From: Geodermatophilaceae bacterium URHB0062
Lineage (GTDB): Bacteria > Actinomycetota > Actinomycetes > Mycobacteriales > Geodermatophilaceae
DNA length: 64,000 nt
NCBI GenBank assembly: GCA_000620185.1
Contig: JHVO01000009.1
Coordinates: forward strand, 186,001 to 250,000
Reading direction: 5' to 3'
The position numbers and the translations under genes were made by a program. The notes under the pieces are model-generated. The model saw only the letters and a list, made by a program, of their open reading frames with translations. It was not told the DNA's origin and ran no database searches. This document shows positions 6,833 to 15,202 of this stretch, one piece after another. Numbering within the stretch: position 1 is the stretch's first letter; each line of letters opens with the position of its first letter.

Positions 6833-8544
6833 CCCGGCCGCCCGAGGACGGGGTACCCGCGGACGAGCTCGGCCGGCTCCGCAGCCAGATCGAGGAACTG
6901 GACAGGGCACTCACCGCGATCCGCGCCGGGGACGTCGATGCAGTGGTCCTCGGCGGCCCGCACGGTTCCCAGCTTTACACGCTGGTCAGCGCCGACCGGC
7001 CGTACCGGGTGATCGTCGAGGAGATGGGCGACGGCGCCGTCACCGTCTCCGAGCGCGGGATCATCCTCTACGCCAACCTGCGGCTGGCCGATCTGGTCGG
7101 AGCCGACCGCGCCACGCTTCTCGGCCGGGAGGTCACCGAGCTCGTCGACGCGTCCGCGGCGAACACGCTCGCGTCCCTGCTGGCCGCGGGCGCGCCCGGC
7201 ACGACCCGCGAGGACGAGCTCGAGCTGGTCCACGCGGACGGCTCCACCGTGCCGGTGCTCGCCTCGGTCACCGGCCTGGACATCGAGGGCGTCATCGTCC
7301 GGTGCCTCATCCTCGCCGACCTCACCGCCCGGCGCCGCGGCGAAGAGGAACTGGCCGGCGCCTACGCCGAGCTGAGCCGCTCGGCGCACGAGCTGGAGGA
7401 GGCCCAGCGGATCGGGCGGATCGGCAGCTGGTTCTGGAACCCGGCGACCGACGAGATCACCTGTTCCACCCAGATCTTCCGCATCCTCGGCATCGAACCC
7501 ACGCCGAGCGGAACGTTGTCGCGCACGACCCTGGTCGCTTCCTTCCACCCCGAGGACGCGTCGCTGGCCACCACTGCGCGCCAGCGCGCTCTCGCCGACC
7601 GTCGACCGTTCGTCATCGAGCAGCGGGTCGTCCACGCCGGCGGGGACGTGCGGCAGACCGTGACCCGCGGAGAAGTGGTCTGCGATGCCGACGGCGCGGT
7701 GGCCGGGATGCGCGGCACGACGCAGGACGTGACGGAGCAGCGCCGGGCGGCGACGGCCGTTCTCGAGGCCCGCGCAGAGCTGATGCGCCAGACCATGGAG
7801 CTGGCCGAGGAGCACCGGCTCAAGGAGTCGCTGCAGCGGGCGGTGCTGCCGGCCCGCCTGCCCTTCGTCGCCGGGGTGGAGCTCGCCGCTCGATACCTGC
7901 CCGCCGACATGCCGTCACTGGTCGGGGGCGACTGGTACGACGCCTTCTGCCTGCCCGACGGCAGCCTGGCCGTCGCCGTGGGGGACGTCGTCGGTCACGA
8001 CCTGGACGCCGCCGCCACGATGGGCCAGGTGCGCAATGCCCTGCGCGCCTACGCGTTCGGCGCCGACTCCCCCGCCGAGGTCCTCGGGCAGCTCAACAGC
8101 CTGATCACCGGCCTGGGCGACACCGGCCTGGCCACCGCCCTGTTCGGTCGCCTCGACCCGGCGCAGCACATGTTCCGGTGGTCGTGCGGAGGGCATCCGC
8201 CGCCGCTGCTGATCCGCGCGGCCGGCGTCCGCCTCCTGTCGTGCCCGGCCGGAGTGATGCTCGGCGCCGTCCCGGCGTCCCGGGCGCGCTACGCGGACGC
8301 GCACGCGGTGATCGAGCCGGACGACCTGCTCGTGCTCTACACGGACGGCCTGATCGAGCGACGTGACCGTGACCTGGACGCGGGCTTCGCCGCCCTCGCC
8401 CGGGCGGCGGAGGACCTGCACGGCCGGCCCGCCGAGACCGTCTGCGCCACCCTGATGGATCGACTGCTGCCCGACCAGGAGCACGAGGACGACGTCTGCC
8501 TGCTGGTGCTCCACGTCCTGTCGCCCGGCAGTCCACGGCCGTAG
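6829..8544 (+). CDS. PAS-PAS-SpoIIE (PP2C-type) serine phosphatase
   Basis: A 571-residue cytoplasmic signalling protein with a GTG start overlapping the previous stop (GTGA). Residues 10-30 are a short coiled coil. The segment AIRAGDVDAVVL and the following PAS (about 60-175) resemble sensor-kinase input modules. A second PAS (about 185-305) carries the PAS_3-like WNPATDEI..RILGIEP pattern. The C-terminal SpoIIE/PP2C domain (about 345-565) shows GGDWYDAF, GDVVGHDLDAAATMGQ, CGGHPPPLL, YTDGLIERR and DDVCLLVL, including the metal-binding aspartates. Such phosphatases usually dephosphorylate anti-sigma-factor antagonists. As the last gene of the kai operon it is the likely output, though no anti-sigma pair lies in the window. 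Confidence 0.92.
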   Translation: MTRPPEDGVPADELGRLRSQIEELDRALTAIRAGDVDAVVLGGPHGSQLYTLVSADRPYRVIVEEMGDGAVTVSERGIILYANLRLADLVGADRATLLGREVTELVDASAANTLASLLAAGAPGTTREDELELVHADGSTVPVLASVTGLDIEGVIVRCLILADLTARRRGEEELAGAYAELSRSAHELEEAQRIGRIGSWFWNPATDEITCSTQIFRILGIEPTPSGTLSRTTLVASFHPEDASLATTARQRALADRRPFVIEQRVVHAGGDVRQTVTRGEVVCDADGAVAGMRGTTQDVTEQRRAATAVLEARAELMRQTMELAEEHRLKESLQRAVLPARLPFVAGVELAARYLPADMPSLVGGDWYDAFCLPDGSLAVAVGDVVGHDLDAAATMGQVRNALRAYAFGADSPAEVLGQLNSLITGLGDTGLATALFGRLDPAQHMFRWSCGGHPPPLLIRAAGVRLLSCPAGVMLGAVPASRARYADAHAVIEPDDLLVLYTDGLIERRDRDLDAGFAALARAAEDLHGRPAETVCATLMDRLLPDQEHEDDVCLLVLHVLSPGSPRP

Positions 8545-8574
8545 GCCGCGATTCCCGTGTCCGGCCGAGCAGCG

Positions 8575-9579
8575 CTATGAGGGCCGCTCCCCCGCCGGCG
8601 CGCGGTCGACCGACCAGGCGACGCGCGTCCGGTCGGTGCTGAAGCCCAGCTTCTCGTACAGCCGCAGCGCCCCGGTGACGTTGTCGGTGTCGACCTGCAG
8701 GCTCGCGCCCTGGCAGTCGTGTGCCGCGGCGGCATGCAGGGCGGCGGTGATCATCGCGGACGCCAGCCCCCGGCCGCGGGCGTGCGGCAGCACCCCGATC
8801 TGCCCGAGGTCCGAGCGCCGCTCCCCCAGCGCCAGCGCGTCCGCCTCGAACACGTAGGCCAGCACGTATCCGAGCAGGACGCCGTCCTCGAGGGCCAGCA
8901 CCGACAGGTCGGGGCGGAACGCGCGCTGCCCGGTGAACAGCGACTGCCAGGTCTCGGGATCGCGCTCGCTGGAGCCGTGGTGCTCGGTGAACGCCGCGTT
9001 GTGCGCCCGCCGCACCTCGTCGTCCCGGTCCAGGCTGTAGGGCACCAGCTCGATCCGGGGCACGGCCTGCAGCGGGGGCAGGTCGGTCAGCGGCCGGGAC
9101 ATGGCGCGGTACCAGCGCTGCGGCCGGAGCCCCGCCCGCCGGACCAGGCCCTCCAGGGACGTCATGGCCTCCGGCACCGCGACCTCGAGCCGGCCGGGCG
9201 CCGCGGGCTCCCGCTCGGCGTGCAGCTCGGCGCCGCGGGCGAGCTGCCACGAGAACAACGCCCGGCCGATCCCCCGCCCGCGCTGGTCGGGACGCACCCG
9301 GCCCTCGAGGTCGACGGTGAACGCCTCGCGGAAGGTCGGTGAGGCCGTGACGGTCGCGTACGCGATCAGCAGCCCGGAGGAGTCGCACACCGCGACACCA
9401 TCGCGGTCGAGGTCGGCGTTCCAGTTGGCCCACCAGTCGACCATGTCGGTCGCGTCGGGGAAGTCGCCCGTGTCGTCGACCGGCTCGGCGGCGGCGAGGA
9501 CGGCGGCCACGGCGGCGGCGTCGTCGGCGGACAGGGGGCGGGCCGTGAAGCCCTCGGGGACTGCGGGGACCTCGGCCAC
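8575..9579 (-). CDS. Tandem-domain GNAT family N-acetyltransferase
   Basis: A 334-residue protein with two GNAT folds. The first (about 8-150) contains the acetyl-CoA motif VRPDQRGRGIGRALF. The second (about 175-325) contains IGVLPHARGRGLASAMI followed by NVTGALRLYEKLGF. Tandem GNAT architecture is also found in mycothiol synthase MshD, but the sequence outside the motifs does not allow that assignment, so the acceptor is unknown. The gene is convergent with the kai operon, 30 bases between stops, and has no partner on its own strand nearby. The start at 9579 is the first plausible ATG. Confidence 0.85.
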   Translation of the reverse strand: MAEVPAVPEGFTARPLSADDAAAVAAVLAAAEPVDDTGDFPDATDMVDWWANWNADLDRDGVAVCDSSGLLIAYATVTASPTFREAFTVDLEGRVRPDQRGRGIGRALFSWQLARGAELHAEREPAAPGRLEVAVPEAMTSLEGLVRRAGLRPQRWYRAMSRPLTDLPPLQAVPRIELVPYSLDRDDEVRRAHNAAFTEHHGSSERDPETWQSLFTGQRAFRPDLSVLALEDGVLLGYVLAYVFEADALALGERRSDLGQIGVLPHARGRGLASAMITAALHAAAAHDCQGASLQVDTDNVTGALRLYEKLGFSTDRTRVAWSVDRAPAGERPS

Positions 9580-9626
9580 GGGTGGTCAGGCTAGGCAGCG
9601 CGGCGCCCCGCTGCCACCGGAATCGG

Positions 9627-10016
9627 TCAGGGCGCCGTCACGACGACGTCCGCCGGCTGGGAGAACGCACCCTCGATCCGCGCCGGACCGGGCGGGACGT
9701 CGTCCGGGATAGCGACCGTCGTGTCCACCGAGCCGTCCCGGGCGGCGTCCACGGTGGTGAGGACGAACGCGCGGCTGGAGGCGCCCGGTGTCACGAGCCG
9801 GAGCTCGATGTCCCTGGTGGCCGGCGGCGTGCCGGGTTGGCCCGTGTCGTAGCAGTCGTCGAAGAAGAACTCGCCCTCGATCCGCACCCGGTCGCCGGCG
9901 GCGAAGGTGGCCGGCGTGACCGTCACGTTCGGGCCCGCGCAGGAGGCGCCGGCGGACGACGTCGCGCACCCCGCCACCAGCAGGAGCGCGAGCACGCCGG
10001 CCGCCGGGTGGATCAT
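9627..10016 (-). CDS. Small secreted lipoprotein of unknown function
   Basis: A 129-residue protein with a type II signal peptide: a hydrophobic stretch LALLLVAG and lipobox VAGC17. The mature part is a short beta-rich domain with Cys residues that may pair, ending in ADVVVTAP. The ATG at 10016 overlaps the stop of the upstream VOC gene by four bases, placing it third in an amidohydrolase-VOC-lipoprotein operon. A longer in-frame reading upstream is arginine/proline-rich shadow and lacks a signal peptide. No enzymatic motif is visible; an Ig-like or binding fold is possible. Confidence 0.72.
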   Translation of the reverse strand: MIHPAAGVLALLLVAGCATSSAGASCAGPNVTVTPATFAAGDRVRIEGEFFFDDCYDTGQPGTPPATRDIELRLVTPGASSRAFVLTTVDAARDGSVDTTVAIPDDVPPGPARIEGAFSQPADVVVTAP

Positions 10017-10393
10017 CTCCGCTGGAACAGGCAGAACGGGTGCCCGGCCGGGTCGGCGTAGACCCGCACGATCTCGTCCTCGTCCTCGTGACCGCCGAGC
10101 CGGCGTGCTCCGGCGTCCTCCGCCACCGCCGACGCGGCGTCGAGGTCGTCCACCTGGAGGTCGAGGTGCAGCTGCATCTGCTGGGCGCCCGGCTCCGGCG
10201 GCCACACCGGAGGAACGTGGTCGGTCTCCAGCTGGAAGGACAGCCCGGTGCTCCCGTCGGCCGGACGCAGGGTCACCCACTCGGCCTCGTCGTCCCGGAT
10301 CGGCCAGCCCAGCAGCCGCTGGTAGAAGCGGGCCAGCCCGCGCGGATCCGGCGTGCCCAGCACGGGCGCGGTCAGCCGGGCGACGGGGGTCAT
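10013..10393 (-). CDS. VOC (glyoxalase/bleomycin-resistance fold) family protein
   Basis: A 126-residue protein with the paired beta-alpha-beta modules of the VOC superfamily: PVLGTPDPRGLARFYQRLLGW at the start, LHLDLQVDDLDAA in the middle and VYADPAGHPFCLFQ at the end. Possible metal ligands include the His in MQLHLDL and a C-terminal acidic residue, but the set is incomplete compared with true glyoxalase I. It overlaps both neighbours by four bases (ATGA), so it is translated with the amidohydrolase and the lipoprotein. The substrate is unknown. Confidence 0.82.
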   Translation of the reverse strand: MTPVARLTAPVLGTPDPRGLARFYQRLLGWPIRDDEAEWVTLRPADGSTGLSFQLETDHVPPVWPPEPGAQQMQLHLDLQVDDLDAASAVAEDAGARRLGGHEDEDEIVRVYADPAGHPFCLFQRR

Positions 10394-11283
10394 GCCTCGA
10401 TCGTGAACAGCCGGGCCCCGTTGTGCCAGAGGACGGCGCGCAACCAGTCGTCGCCGAGATCCAATCGATGCAGAGCGGCCAGCTGGTGCGCGTAGGGGTA
10501 CGGGATCGACGGGAAGTCGCTGCCGAGCAGCACCTTGTCGCGCAGAATCGCCAGACGCGACCGGTCGGCCGGGTCGAAGGGCATCAGCCGCTCGGTGAAG
10601 TCGGTGGCGAACATCGTCGTGTCCAGGTGCACCCCCTCGTACCGCTCGGCGAGGTCGAGGAACTCGCGGTACTCCGGCATGCCGAGGTGGGCGATGATCA
10701 GCCGCAGTCCGGGATGGCGCTGCAGCAGCCCGGTCATCGGCTCGGGGCCGGTGTGCTCGCCGGCCAGCGGGCCGGAGCCGCAGTGGATGACGACCGGCGT
10801 CGAGGACTCCTCCAGCCGCGCCCACACGGGCTCGAGCAGCGGGTCCCGCGGATCGAAACGGCCCACCTGCACGTGCACCTTGAACACCCGCGCACCGCGG
10901 TCGAGGGCCTCGGCGACGTAGGCCGGCGCCTCCGGCTCGGGAAAGAAGGTGGCCGACTGCAGCACCCTCGGTCGACCGGCGGCGAAACCGGCCGACCACT
11001 CGTTGAGCCAGGCCGCCATGCCCGGCCGGTGCGGGTACGGCAGCGTCGGGAAGGCGCGCACGCCCAGCCTGGCGAGGACGGCGAGCCGCTCCTCCTCGGG
11101 CAGCGCGTAGGTGATCGGCCACGACGCGCCGTAGTGCGTCTGCGCGTGGGCGAAGTACTGCCAGACCTTGGCCTGCACCCGCTCGGGCAGGAAGTGCACG
11201 TGCACGTCGACCAGCCCCGGCAGGCCCAGCTCGCGCCAGTACCGAGGGACGTCGGCGTCGTCGGCCGGTGGGGCGATCTCCAT
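10390..11283 (-). CDS. Amidohydrolase 2 family metal-dependent hydrolase
   Basis: A 297-residue TIM-barrel hydrolase. The HxH metal motif appears as DVHVHF near residue 26, with later metal and catalytic candidates HVQVG, VVIHCGSG, IIAHLGMPE and GSDFPSIPY, the order expected for the amidohydrolase-2/decarboxylase group. The start at ATG 11283 is chosen because the frame continues upstream into the divergent gene's promoter. It is first in a three-gene operon and divergent from an ArsR-SRPBCC regulator, 46 bases away, with a shared inverted repeat. The substrate is unknown; a cyclic or carboxylated small molecule is typical for the family. Confidence 0.85.
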   Translation of the reverse strand: MEIAPPADDADVPRYWRELGLPGLVDVHVHFLPERVQAKVWQYFAHAQTHYGASWPITYALPEEERLAVLARLGVRAFPTLPYPHRPGMAAWLNEWSAGFAAGRPRVLQSATFFPEPEAPAYVAEALDRGARVFKVHVQVGRFDPRDPLLEPVWARLEESSTPVVIHCGSGPLAGEHTGPEPMTGLLQRHPGLRLIIAHLGMPEYREFLDLAERYEGVHLDTTMFATDFTERLMPFDPADRSRLAILRDKVLLGSDFPSIPYPYAHQLAALHRLDLGDDWLRAVLWHNGARLFTIEA

Positions 11284-11310
11284 GGAGCCGACCGTATCCG
11301 CCGGCCTTGA

Positions 11311-11332
11311 CATGCAGGGAAATACCTGCATG
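11311..11332. promoter_or_regulatory. Inverted-repeat operator overlapping the arsR-type start codon
   Basis: CATGCAGG-GAAATA-CCTGCATG has perfect 8-base arms. The right arm contains the ATG of the downstream ArsR-SRPBCC gene, and the repeat sits in the 46-base divergent gap with the amidohydrolase. Its form and place suit autoregulation by the adjacent ArsR-type protein. Confidence 0.6.
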
Positions 11333-12118
11333 ATTGTGCACGTGGCCGACGACCTGAACCTCGTGTTCAAGGCGCTCGCCGACCCGACCCGGCGGCAGCT
11401 GCTCGACCGGCTGCACCAGCACGACGGCCAGACGCTCGGCGAGCTCTGCGGCTCGCTGGCCATGGCGCGGCAGTCGGCGTCCCAGCACCTCGCGGTGCTC
11501 GAGGCGGCCACCCTGATCAGCACCACGTGGCGCGGCCGGGAGAAGGTGCACCACCTCAACCCCGTTCCCCTGCACGACATCCAGGAGCGGTGGATCGACA
11601 AGTTCGAACGGCCGCGACTCCGCGCGCTCAGCGCGATCCGGCACTCTGCAGAGGAGCAGGCGATGACCGCACAGCCCACGTACGTCTACGTCACCTACAT
11701 CAAGGCGAGCCCGGAGCAGGTGTGGCGTGCGCTCACCGATGCCGACGTCACCGCTCGCTACTGGGGCCACCGCAACGAGTCGGACTGGCAGCCCGGCTCG
11801 ACCTGGCAGCACCTGCGCACCGACGGGTCGGGCATCGCGGACGTGACGGGCACGGTTCTCGAGTCGGTCCGGCCGGAGCGGCTCGTGATCACGTTCCCGG
11901 GCTCGGCCGAGCAGCGCGACGACCCGTCACAGGTGACCTTCACGATCGAACCGCACGAGGACATCGTCCGGCTGACGGTGCGCCACGACGGGCTGCCCAC
12001 CGAGACCGACTACCAGGCCATCTCCCACGGCTGGCCGGCCGTGATGGCCAACCTGAAGTCGCTGCTCGAGACCGGCGAGGTGCTCCCCCAGGCGCCGTGG
12101 GAGATGCAGGGCGCCTGA
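11330..12118 (+). CDS. ArsR-type HTH fused to SRPBCC (AHSA1-like) domain
   Basis: A 262-residue protein. Residues 1-95 form an ArsR/SmtB winged helix (LVFKALADPTRRQLLDRL, recognition helix ARQSASQHLAVLEAA at 46-60). Residues 112-255 form an AHSA1-like SRPBCC ligand pocket (VYVTYIKASPEQVWRALTD, RYWGHRNES). These are normally two adjacent genes. Here they are one frame, yet an internal ATG at 11663 has GAGGAG seven bases upstream, so a free SRPBCC protein could also be made. No metal-binding ELCVCD motif is seen, so the effector is probably an organic ligand. It likely controls itself and the divergent amidohydrolase operon. Confidence 0.88.
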   Translation: MIVHVADDLNLVFKALADPTRRQLLDRLHQHDGQTLGELCGSLAMARQSASQHLAVLEAATLISTTWRGREKVHHLNPVPLHDIQERWIDKFERPRLRALSAIRHSAEEQAMTAQPTYVYVTYIKASPEQVWRALTDADVTARYWGHRNESDWQPGSTWQHLRTDGSGIADVTGTVLESVRPERLVITFPGSAEQRDDPSQVTFTIEPHEDIVRLTVRHDGLPTETDYQAISHGWPAVMANLKSLLETGEVLPQAPWEMQGA

Positions 12119-12124
12119 CGTTCT

Positions 12125-12162
12125 GGAGTGATTCGCGCAGGTGAGCTGCACGATTCCACTCC
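12125..12162. terminator. Imperfect hairpin between convergent genes
   Basis: GGAGTG pairs with CACTCC, and inside it GCAG pairs with CTGC. It lies between the stops of the ArsR-SRPBCC gene and the oxidoreductase, a likely but weak bidirectional terminator. Confidence 0.35.
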
Positions 12163-12170
12163 GCAACCGG

Positions 12171-13094
12171 TCAGCGGAGGGTGACGACGACCTTGCCGCG
12201 CACGTGCCCGCCGGCCACCAGCCGCTGCGCCTCGGCGACCTGCTCGAGCGGGAACGCCTTCGCGATCGGCACCCGGAGCTGGCCGGCGTCGGCCATGCGG
12301 GCGAGCTCCTCGAGGTCGTGGGTGTCGGGGCGGACGAAGACGTAGCGGCCGCCGAGGTCCAGCACCGAGGTGTCGACGACGCTGGCGATGCGGGCCGGGT
12401 CACGCACCTGCTTCGGCGCGTCGGCGAGGGTGTCCCCGCCGACGAGGTCGAGGACCGCGTCCACGGGCTCACCCAGCTGACCGCTGATCGGGCCCGCGGA
12501 GTAGTCGAGGGTCTCGGCCGCGCCCGCGTCGCGCAGGAAGCCATGGTTGCGCGGGCTCGCCGTCCCCATGACGTGCGCCCCGAGGGCGACGGCGATCTGG
12601 ACGGCGAAGAAGCCGACGCCGCCGGAGGCACGGTGCACCAGGACCCGGTCGCCCTCGCCGACGTCGAGCGCCTCGGTCAGCGCCTGGTACGCGGTGAGGC
12701 CGGCGAGCGGGAGCGCCCCCGCCTCGGCGAAGGAGAGCGACCCGGGCTTGTGCGCCAGGCACCGCTGCGGGGCGGGCACGAGCTCCGCCGTCGTCCCCCA
12801 CTGGACGTCGTCCCGGCGGACGTAACCGAACACCTCGTCGCCGGGCCGGAAGGCGACCACCGCGGGGCCGACCGCTTCGACGACGCCGGAGACGTCCCAG
12901 CCCGGGACGATCGGGAAGTGGTGCGGGTAGGCACCGGCCAGGTACCCCTGCCGGATCGCCATGTCCACGGGGTTCACGCCCGCCGCGTGCACGCGCACGA
13001 GGACGGCGTCGGGACCGACCGGCGGGTCGGGCAGGTCGTCGCGGAGGGTCAGGACCTCGGGACCACCGAACCGCTCGTACGCCACGCCTCGCAT
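12171..13094 (-). CDS. Zinc-free MDR family NADPH:quinone oxidoreductase-like protein
   Basis: A 307-residue medium-chain dehydrogenase/reductase. The N-terminal GroES-like domain (VNPVDMAIRQGYL, PIVPGWDVSGVVEAVG) is followed by a Rossmann domain with VHRASGGVGFFAVQIAVALGAHV near 150. The Cys/His ligands of catalytic or structural zinc are absent, which places it with quinone oxidoreductases or zeta-crystallin-like enzymes. It should reduce quinones or enones with NADPH. The start at ATG 13094 leaves 11 bases to the next upstream stop on the same strand. A second, distinct MDR protein occurs at 53346-54281. Confidence 0.87.
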   Translation of the reverse strand: MRGVAYERFGGPEVLTLRDDLPDPPVGPDAVLVRVHAAGVNPVDMAIRQGYLAGAYPHHFPIVPGWDVSGVVEAVGPAVVAFRPGDEVFGYVRRDDVQWGTTAELVPAPQRCLAHKPGSLSFAEAGALPLAGLTAYQALTEALDVGEGDRVLVHRASGGVGFFAVQIAVALGAHVMGTASPRNHGFLRDAGAAETLDYSAGPISGQLGEPVDAVLDLVGGDTLADAPKQVRDPARIASVVDTSVLDLGGRYVFVRPDTHDLEELARMADAGQLRVPIAKAFPLEQVAEAQRLVAGGHVRGKVVVTLR

Positions 13095-13105
13095 GGCGCC
13101 CAACG

Positions 13106-13630
13106 TTAGGCGGACCGCCGCCCGGCCGATCTGCCGGGGCGGGATGGCCACTCGACCACCCAGTGCTGACCGACCGGCAGGGCGGCCCAGCGACGTGCCG
13201 CATCGCGCACGGCCTCCACGGCCACCGCGATGCGTTCGGGTGGGACGCCGGACGCCGCGATCTCGCCCGGCACGATCTGCTGGTTCCGGGCCAGCCGGCC
13301 GACGATGTGGGCCACGATCTCCGCCCGCTGCACGGCTTCGACTCGCTGCCGCTTCAGCGCGTTCGAGCGGTCGGCCGCGTGCGGCGGCCTCCGCCCCGAG
13401 ACGTGCCGCATGCTGCCCCACACCACGCCGTCGGCGACGCAGCCCCAGACTCCGTCCGGGAGTGGCAACGCGGCCTCGACCACCGCGTGCACGAGATCAT
13501 GCGGCAGGTCGGCGCCGCCACCGCCTCCTCGCATGGCGAACACGACGCCGTCATCCCGCTCGACCGAGGTCTCGACCGGACGACGGTCGGCCATCCGCTG
13601 GAAGGTCATCCGCACGGCTACCAGTGTCAT
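13106..13630 (-). CDS. Hypothetical protein
   Basis: A 174-residue soluble protein with no family I recognise. It has a glycine run (RGGGGGADLPHDL) near residue 35, two beta-rich segments around 50-75 (VWGCVADGVVWGSM) and a helical C-terminal half rich in Arg and Ala. Codon bias is that of the neighbours, so it is a real gene. It stops 11 bases before the oxidoreductase start and may be co-transcribed with it. ATG codons at residues 8 and 13 are possible alternative starts. Confidence 0.6.
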   Translation of the reverse strand: MTLVAVRMTFQRMADRRPVETSVERDDGVVFAMRGGGGGADLPHDLVHAVVEAALPLPDGVWGCVADGVVWGSMRHVSGRRPPHAADRSNALKRQRVEAVQRAEIVAHIVGRLARNQQIVPGEIAASGVPPERIAVAVEAVRDAARRWAALPVGQHWVVEWPSRPGRSAGRRSA

Positions 13631-13657
13631 GCACCGCTCAACCGGATTACCGGACGA

Positions 13658-14134
13658 TCAGCGGCGGCCCTTCACGAAGCGACCGAACGCCTTCTGGATC
13701 TCGCGGCGCGAATCGCGCTCGGCCATGTCGTGCCGCTTGTCGTAGGACTTCTTGCCCTTCGCCAGCGCCAGCGTGGCCTTGACCTTGCCGTCCTTGAAGT
13801 ACAGGTCGAGCGGGACGAGCGTGAGCCCACCCTCCTTGGTCTTGCCGATCAGCTTGTCGATCTCGCTGCGGTGCATGAGCACCTTGCGCTTGCGGCGCGG
13901 CGTGTGGTTGGTCCAGGTGCCCTGCACGTACTCGGGGATGTGCACGTGCTGCAGCCAGACCTCGCCGTCGTCGATGCTGGCGAAGCCGTCGACCAGCGAC
14001 GCACGCCCGGCACGAAGGCTCTTCACCTCGGTGCCGGTGAGCACGAGGCCCACCTCGTACGTGTCGAGGATCGAGTAGTCGTGCCGCGCCTTCTTGTTCT
14101 GGGCGATCAGCTTTCGCCCGGTTTCACGCGGCAT
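13658..14134 (-). CDS. smpB: SsrA-binding protein SmpB
   Basis: A 158-residue small protein B, which binds the tRNA-like domain of tmRNA and delivers it to stalled ribosomes. All family marks are present: [40 protein letters not shown]-like [10 protein letters not shown] and the lysine-rich tail [20 protein letters not shown], which inserts into the empty mRNA channel. It lies downstream of ftsE-ftsX on the same strand, a standard actinobacterial order, with tmRNA itself at 1156-1527. The 136-base gap to ftsX is GC-rich without a clear hairpin. Confidence 0.98.
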   Translation of the reverse strand: MPRETGRKLIAQNKKARHDYSILDTYEVGLVLTGTEVKSLRAGRASLVDGFASIDDGEVWLQHVHIPEYVQGTWTNHTPRRKRKVLMHRSEIDKLIGKTKEGGLTLVPLDLYFKDGKVKATLALAKGKKSYDKRHDMAERDSRREIQKAFGRFVKGRR

Positions 14135-14270
14135 GGCTCCATTATCCGTCGTCCTCCGGACGACACCGCTGCCAGGTGCCGTCCCCCGGCGGCGCGGAGC
14201 CCATCCCGGGCCTCGTCGAGGAGGCCTCCGGCCCCCGCTCCTCGTCCCGCCTCGCAGGGCGCCGCAGGTC

Positions 14271-15155
14271 CTAGAGGCGTACGTACAACCGCAGGGTCAC
14301 GTAGGACGCGATGCCGGCCAGGGCGACGCCGGCGATGGTGATGACCGCGCCGGTGAAGGCGATCTGGTTCCAGTCGATCGACGTGATGATCCCGGCCTTG
14401 ATCGGACCGGCGAGCGTGCGGTCGACGAACATCACCTTCGTGAGGATCAGCCCGCCGACAGCGAGCAGACCGCCGACCAACCCCGCGAGCGCCGCCTCCA
14501 GGATGAACGGCAGCTGCGTGTACCAGCGCGAGGCACCGACCAGCCGCATGATGTTCGTTTCGTTGCGCCGGTTGAACGCCGCCAACTGGATGGTGTTCGA
14601 GATGAGCAGCAGCGCCGCCAACGCCTGGACCACCGCCACGGCGATCGTCGCGTTGCGGGCACCGTTGAGCAGGCTGAACAGGCGGTCGAGGAAGTCGCCC
14701 TCGTCGCGCACCTGGTCGACGCCGTTCTTCCCGTTCGGGAACTCCGCGGCGATGACCGCGTAGCGCTCGGGGTTCTTCAACTCGACCCGGAAGCTCTGTG
14801 GAAGAGCGTCCTTGGGGGTGTTCTGCACCAGCTCCGGCTGCTCCTTGAACTGCTGCTGGAACCGGGCGTAGGCCTCGTCCTGCGACTCGTAGATGTAGCT
14901 CTTGACCTCGCTGGAGTTCTTCAGCTCGGTCTCGATGGCCGCGCGCTGCTCCTGGGTCACGTTGTCGGCCAGGAAGATGGAGACCTGCACCTTGTCGTAG
15001 TAGATCTCCTTCATGTCGCCGATCATCGTGGCGATCAGGAGACCGGTGCCCATGAGTCCGAGCGAGATGGCCGTGGTCAGGATCATCGCGACCGTCATGG
15101 TCAGGTTGCGACGCAGCCCGTTGGCCACCTCGGAGAGGACGAAGTTGACGCGCAT
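14271..15155 (-). CDS. ftsX: Cell-division ABC transporter permease FtsX
   Basis: A 294-residue inner-membrane protein of the FtsEX complex, which transmits ATP hydrolysis to peptidoglycan hydrolases (RipC in mycobacteria) rather than moving a solute. One membrane helix near residues 20-45 is followed by a large extracellular loop (about 50-170, [14 protein letters not shown] onward) that contacts the hydrolase, then three more helices (about 175-200, 225-250, 265-290). It starts 47 bases after ftsE and is transcribed with it. Confidence 0.97.
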   Translation of the reverse strand: MRVNFVLSEVANGLRRNLTMTVAMILTTAISLGLMGTGLLIATMIGDMKEIYYDKVQVSIFLADNVTQEQRAAIETELKNSSEVKSYIYESQDEAYARFQQQFKEQPELVQNTPKDALPQSFRVELKNPERYAVIAAEFPNGKNGVDQVRDEGDFLDRLFSLLNGARNATIAVAVVQALAALLLISNTIQLAAFNRRNETNIMRLVGASRWYTQLPFILEAALAGLVGGLLAVGGLILTKVMFVDRTLAGPIKAGIITSIDWNQIAFTGAVITIAGVALAGIASYVTLRLYVRL

Positions 15156-15202
15156 GGATTCCCTGTCGTGAAGTCGGCAGTCGGTCGGCTCGGCGCCGGG
15201 CT

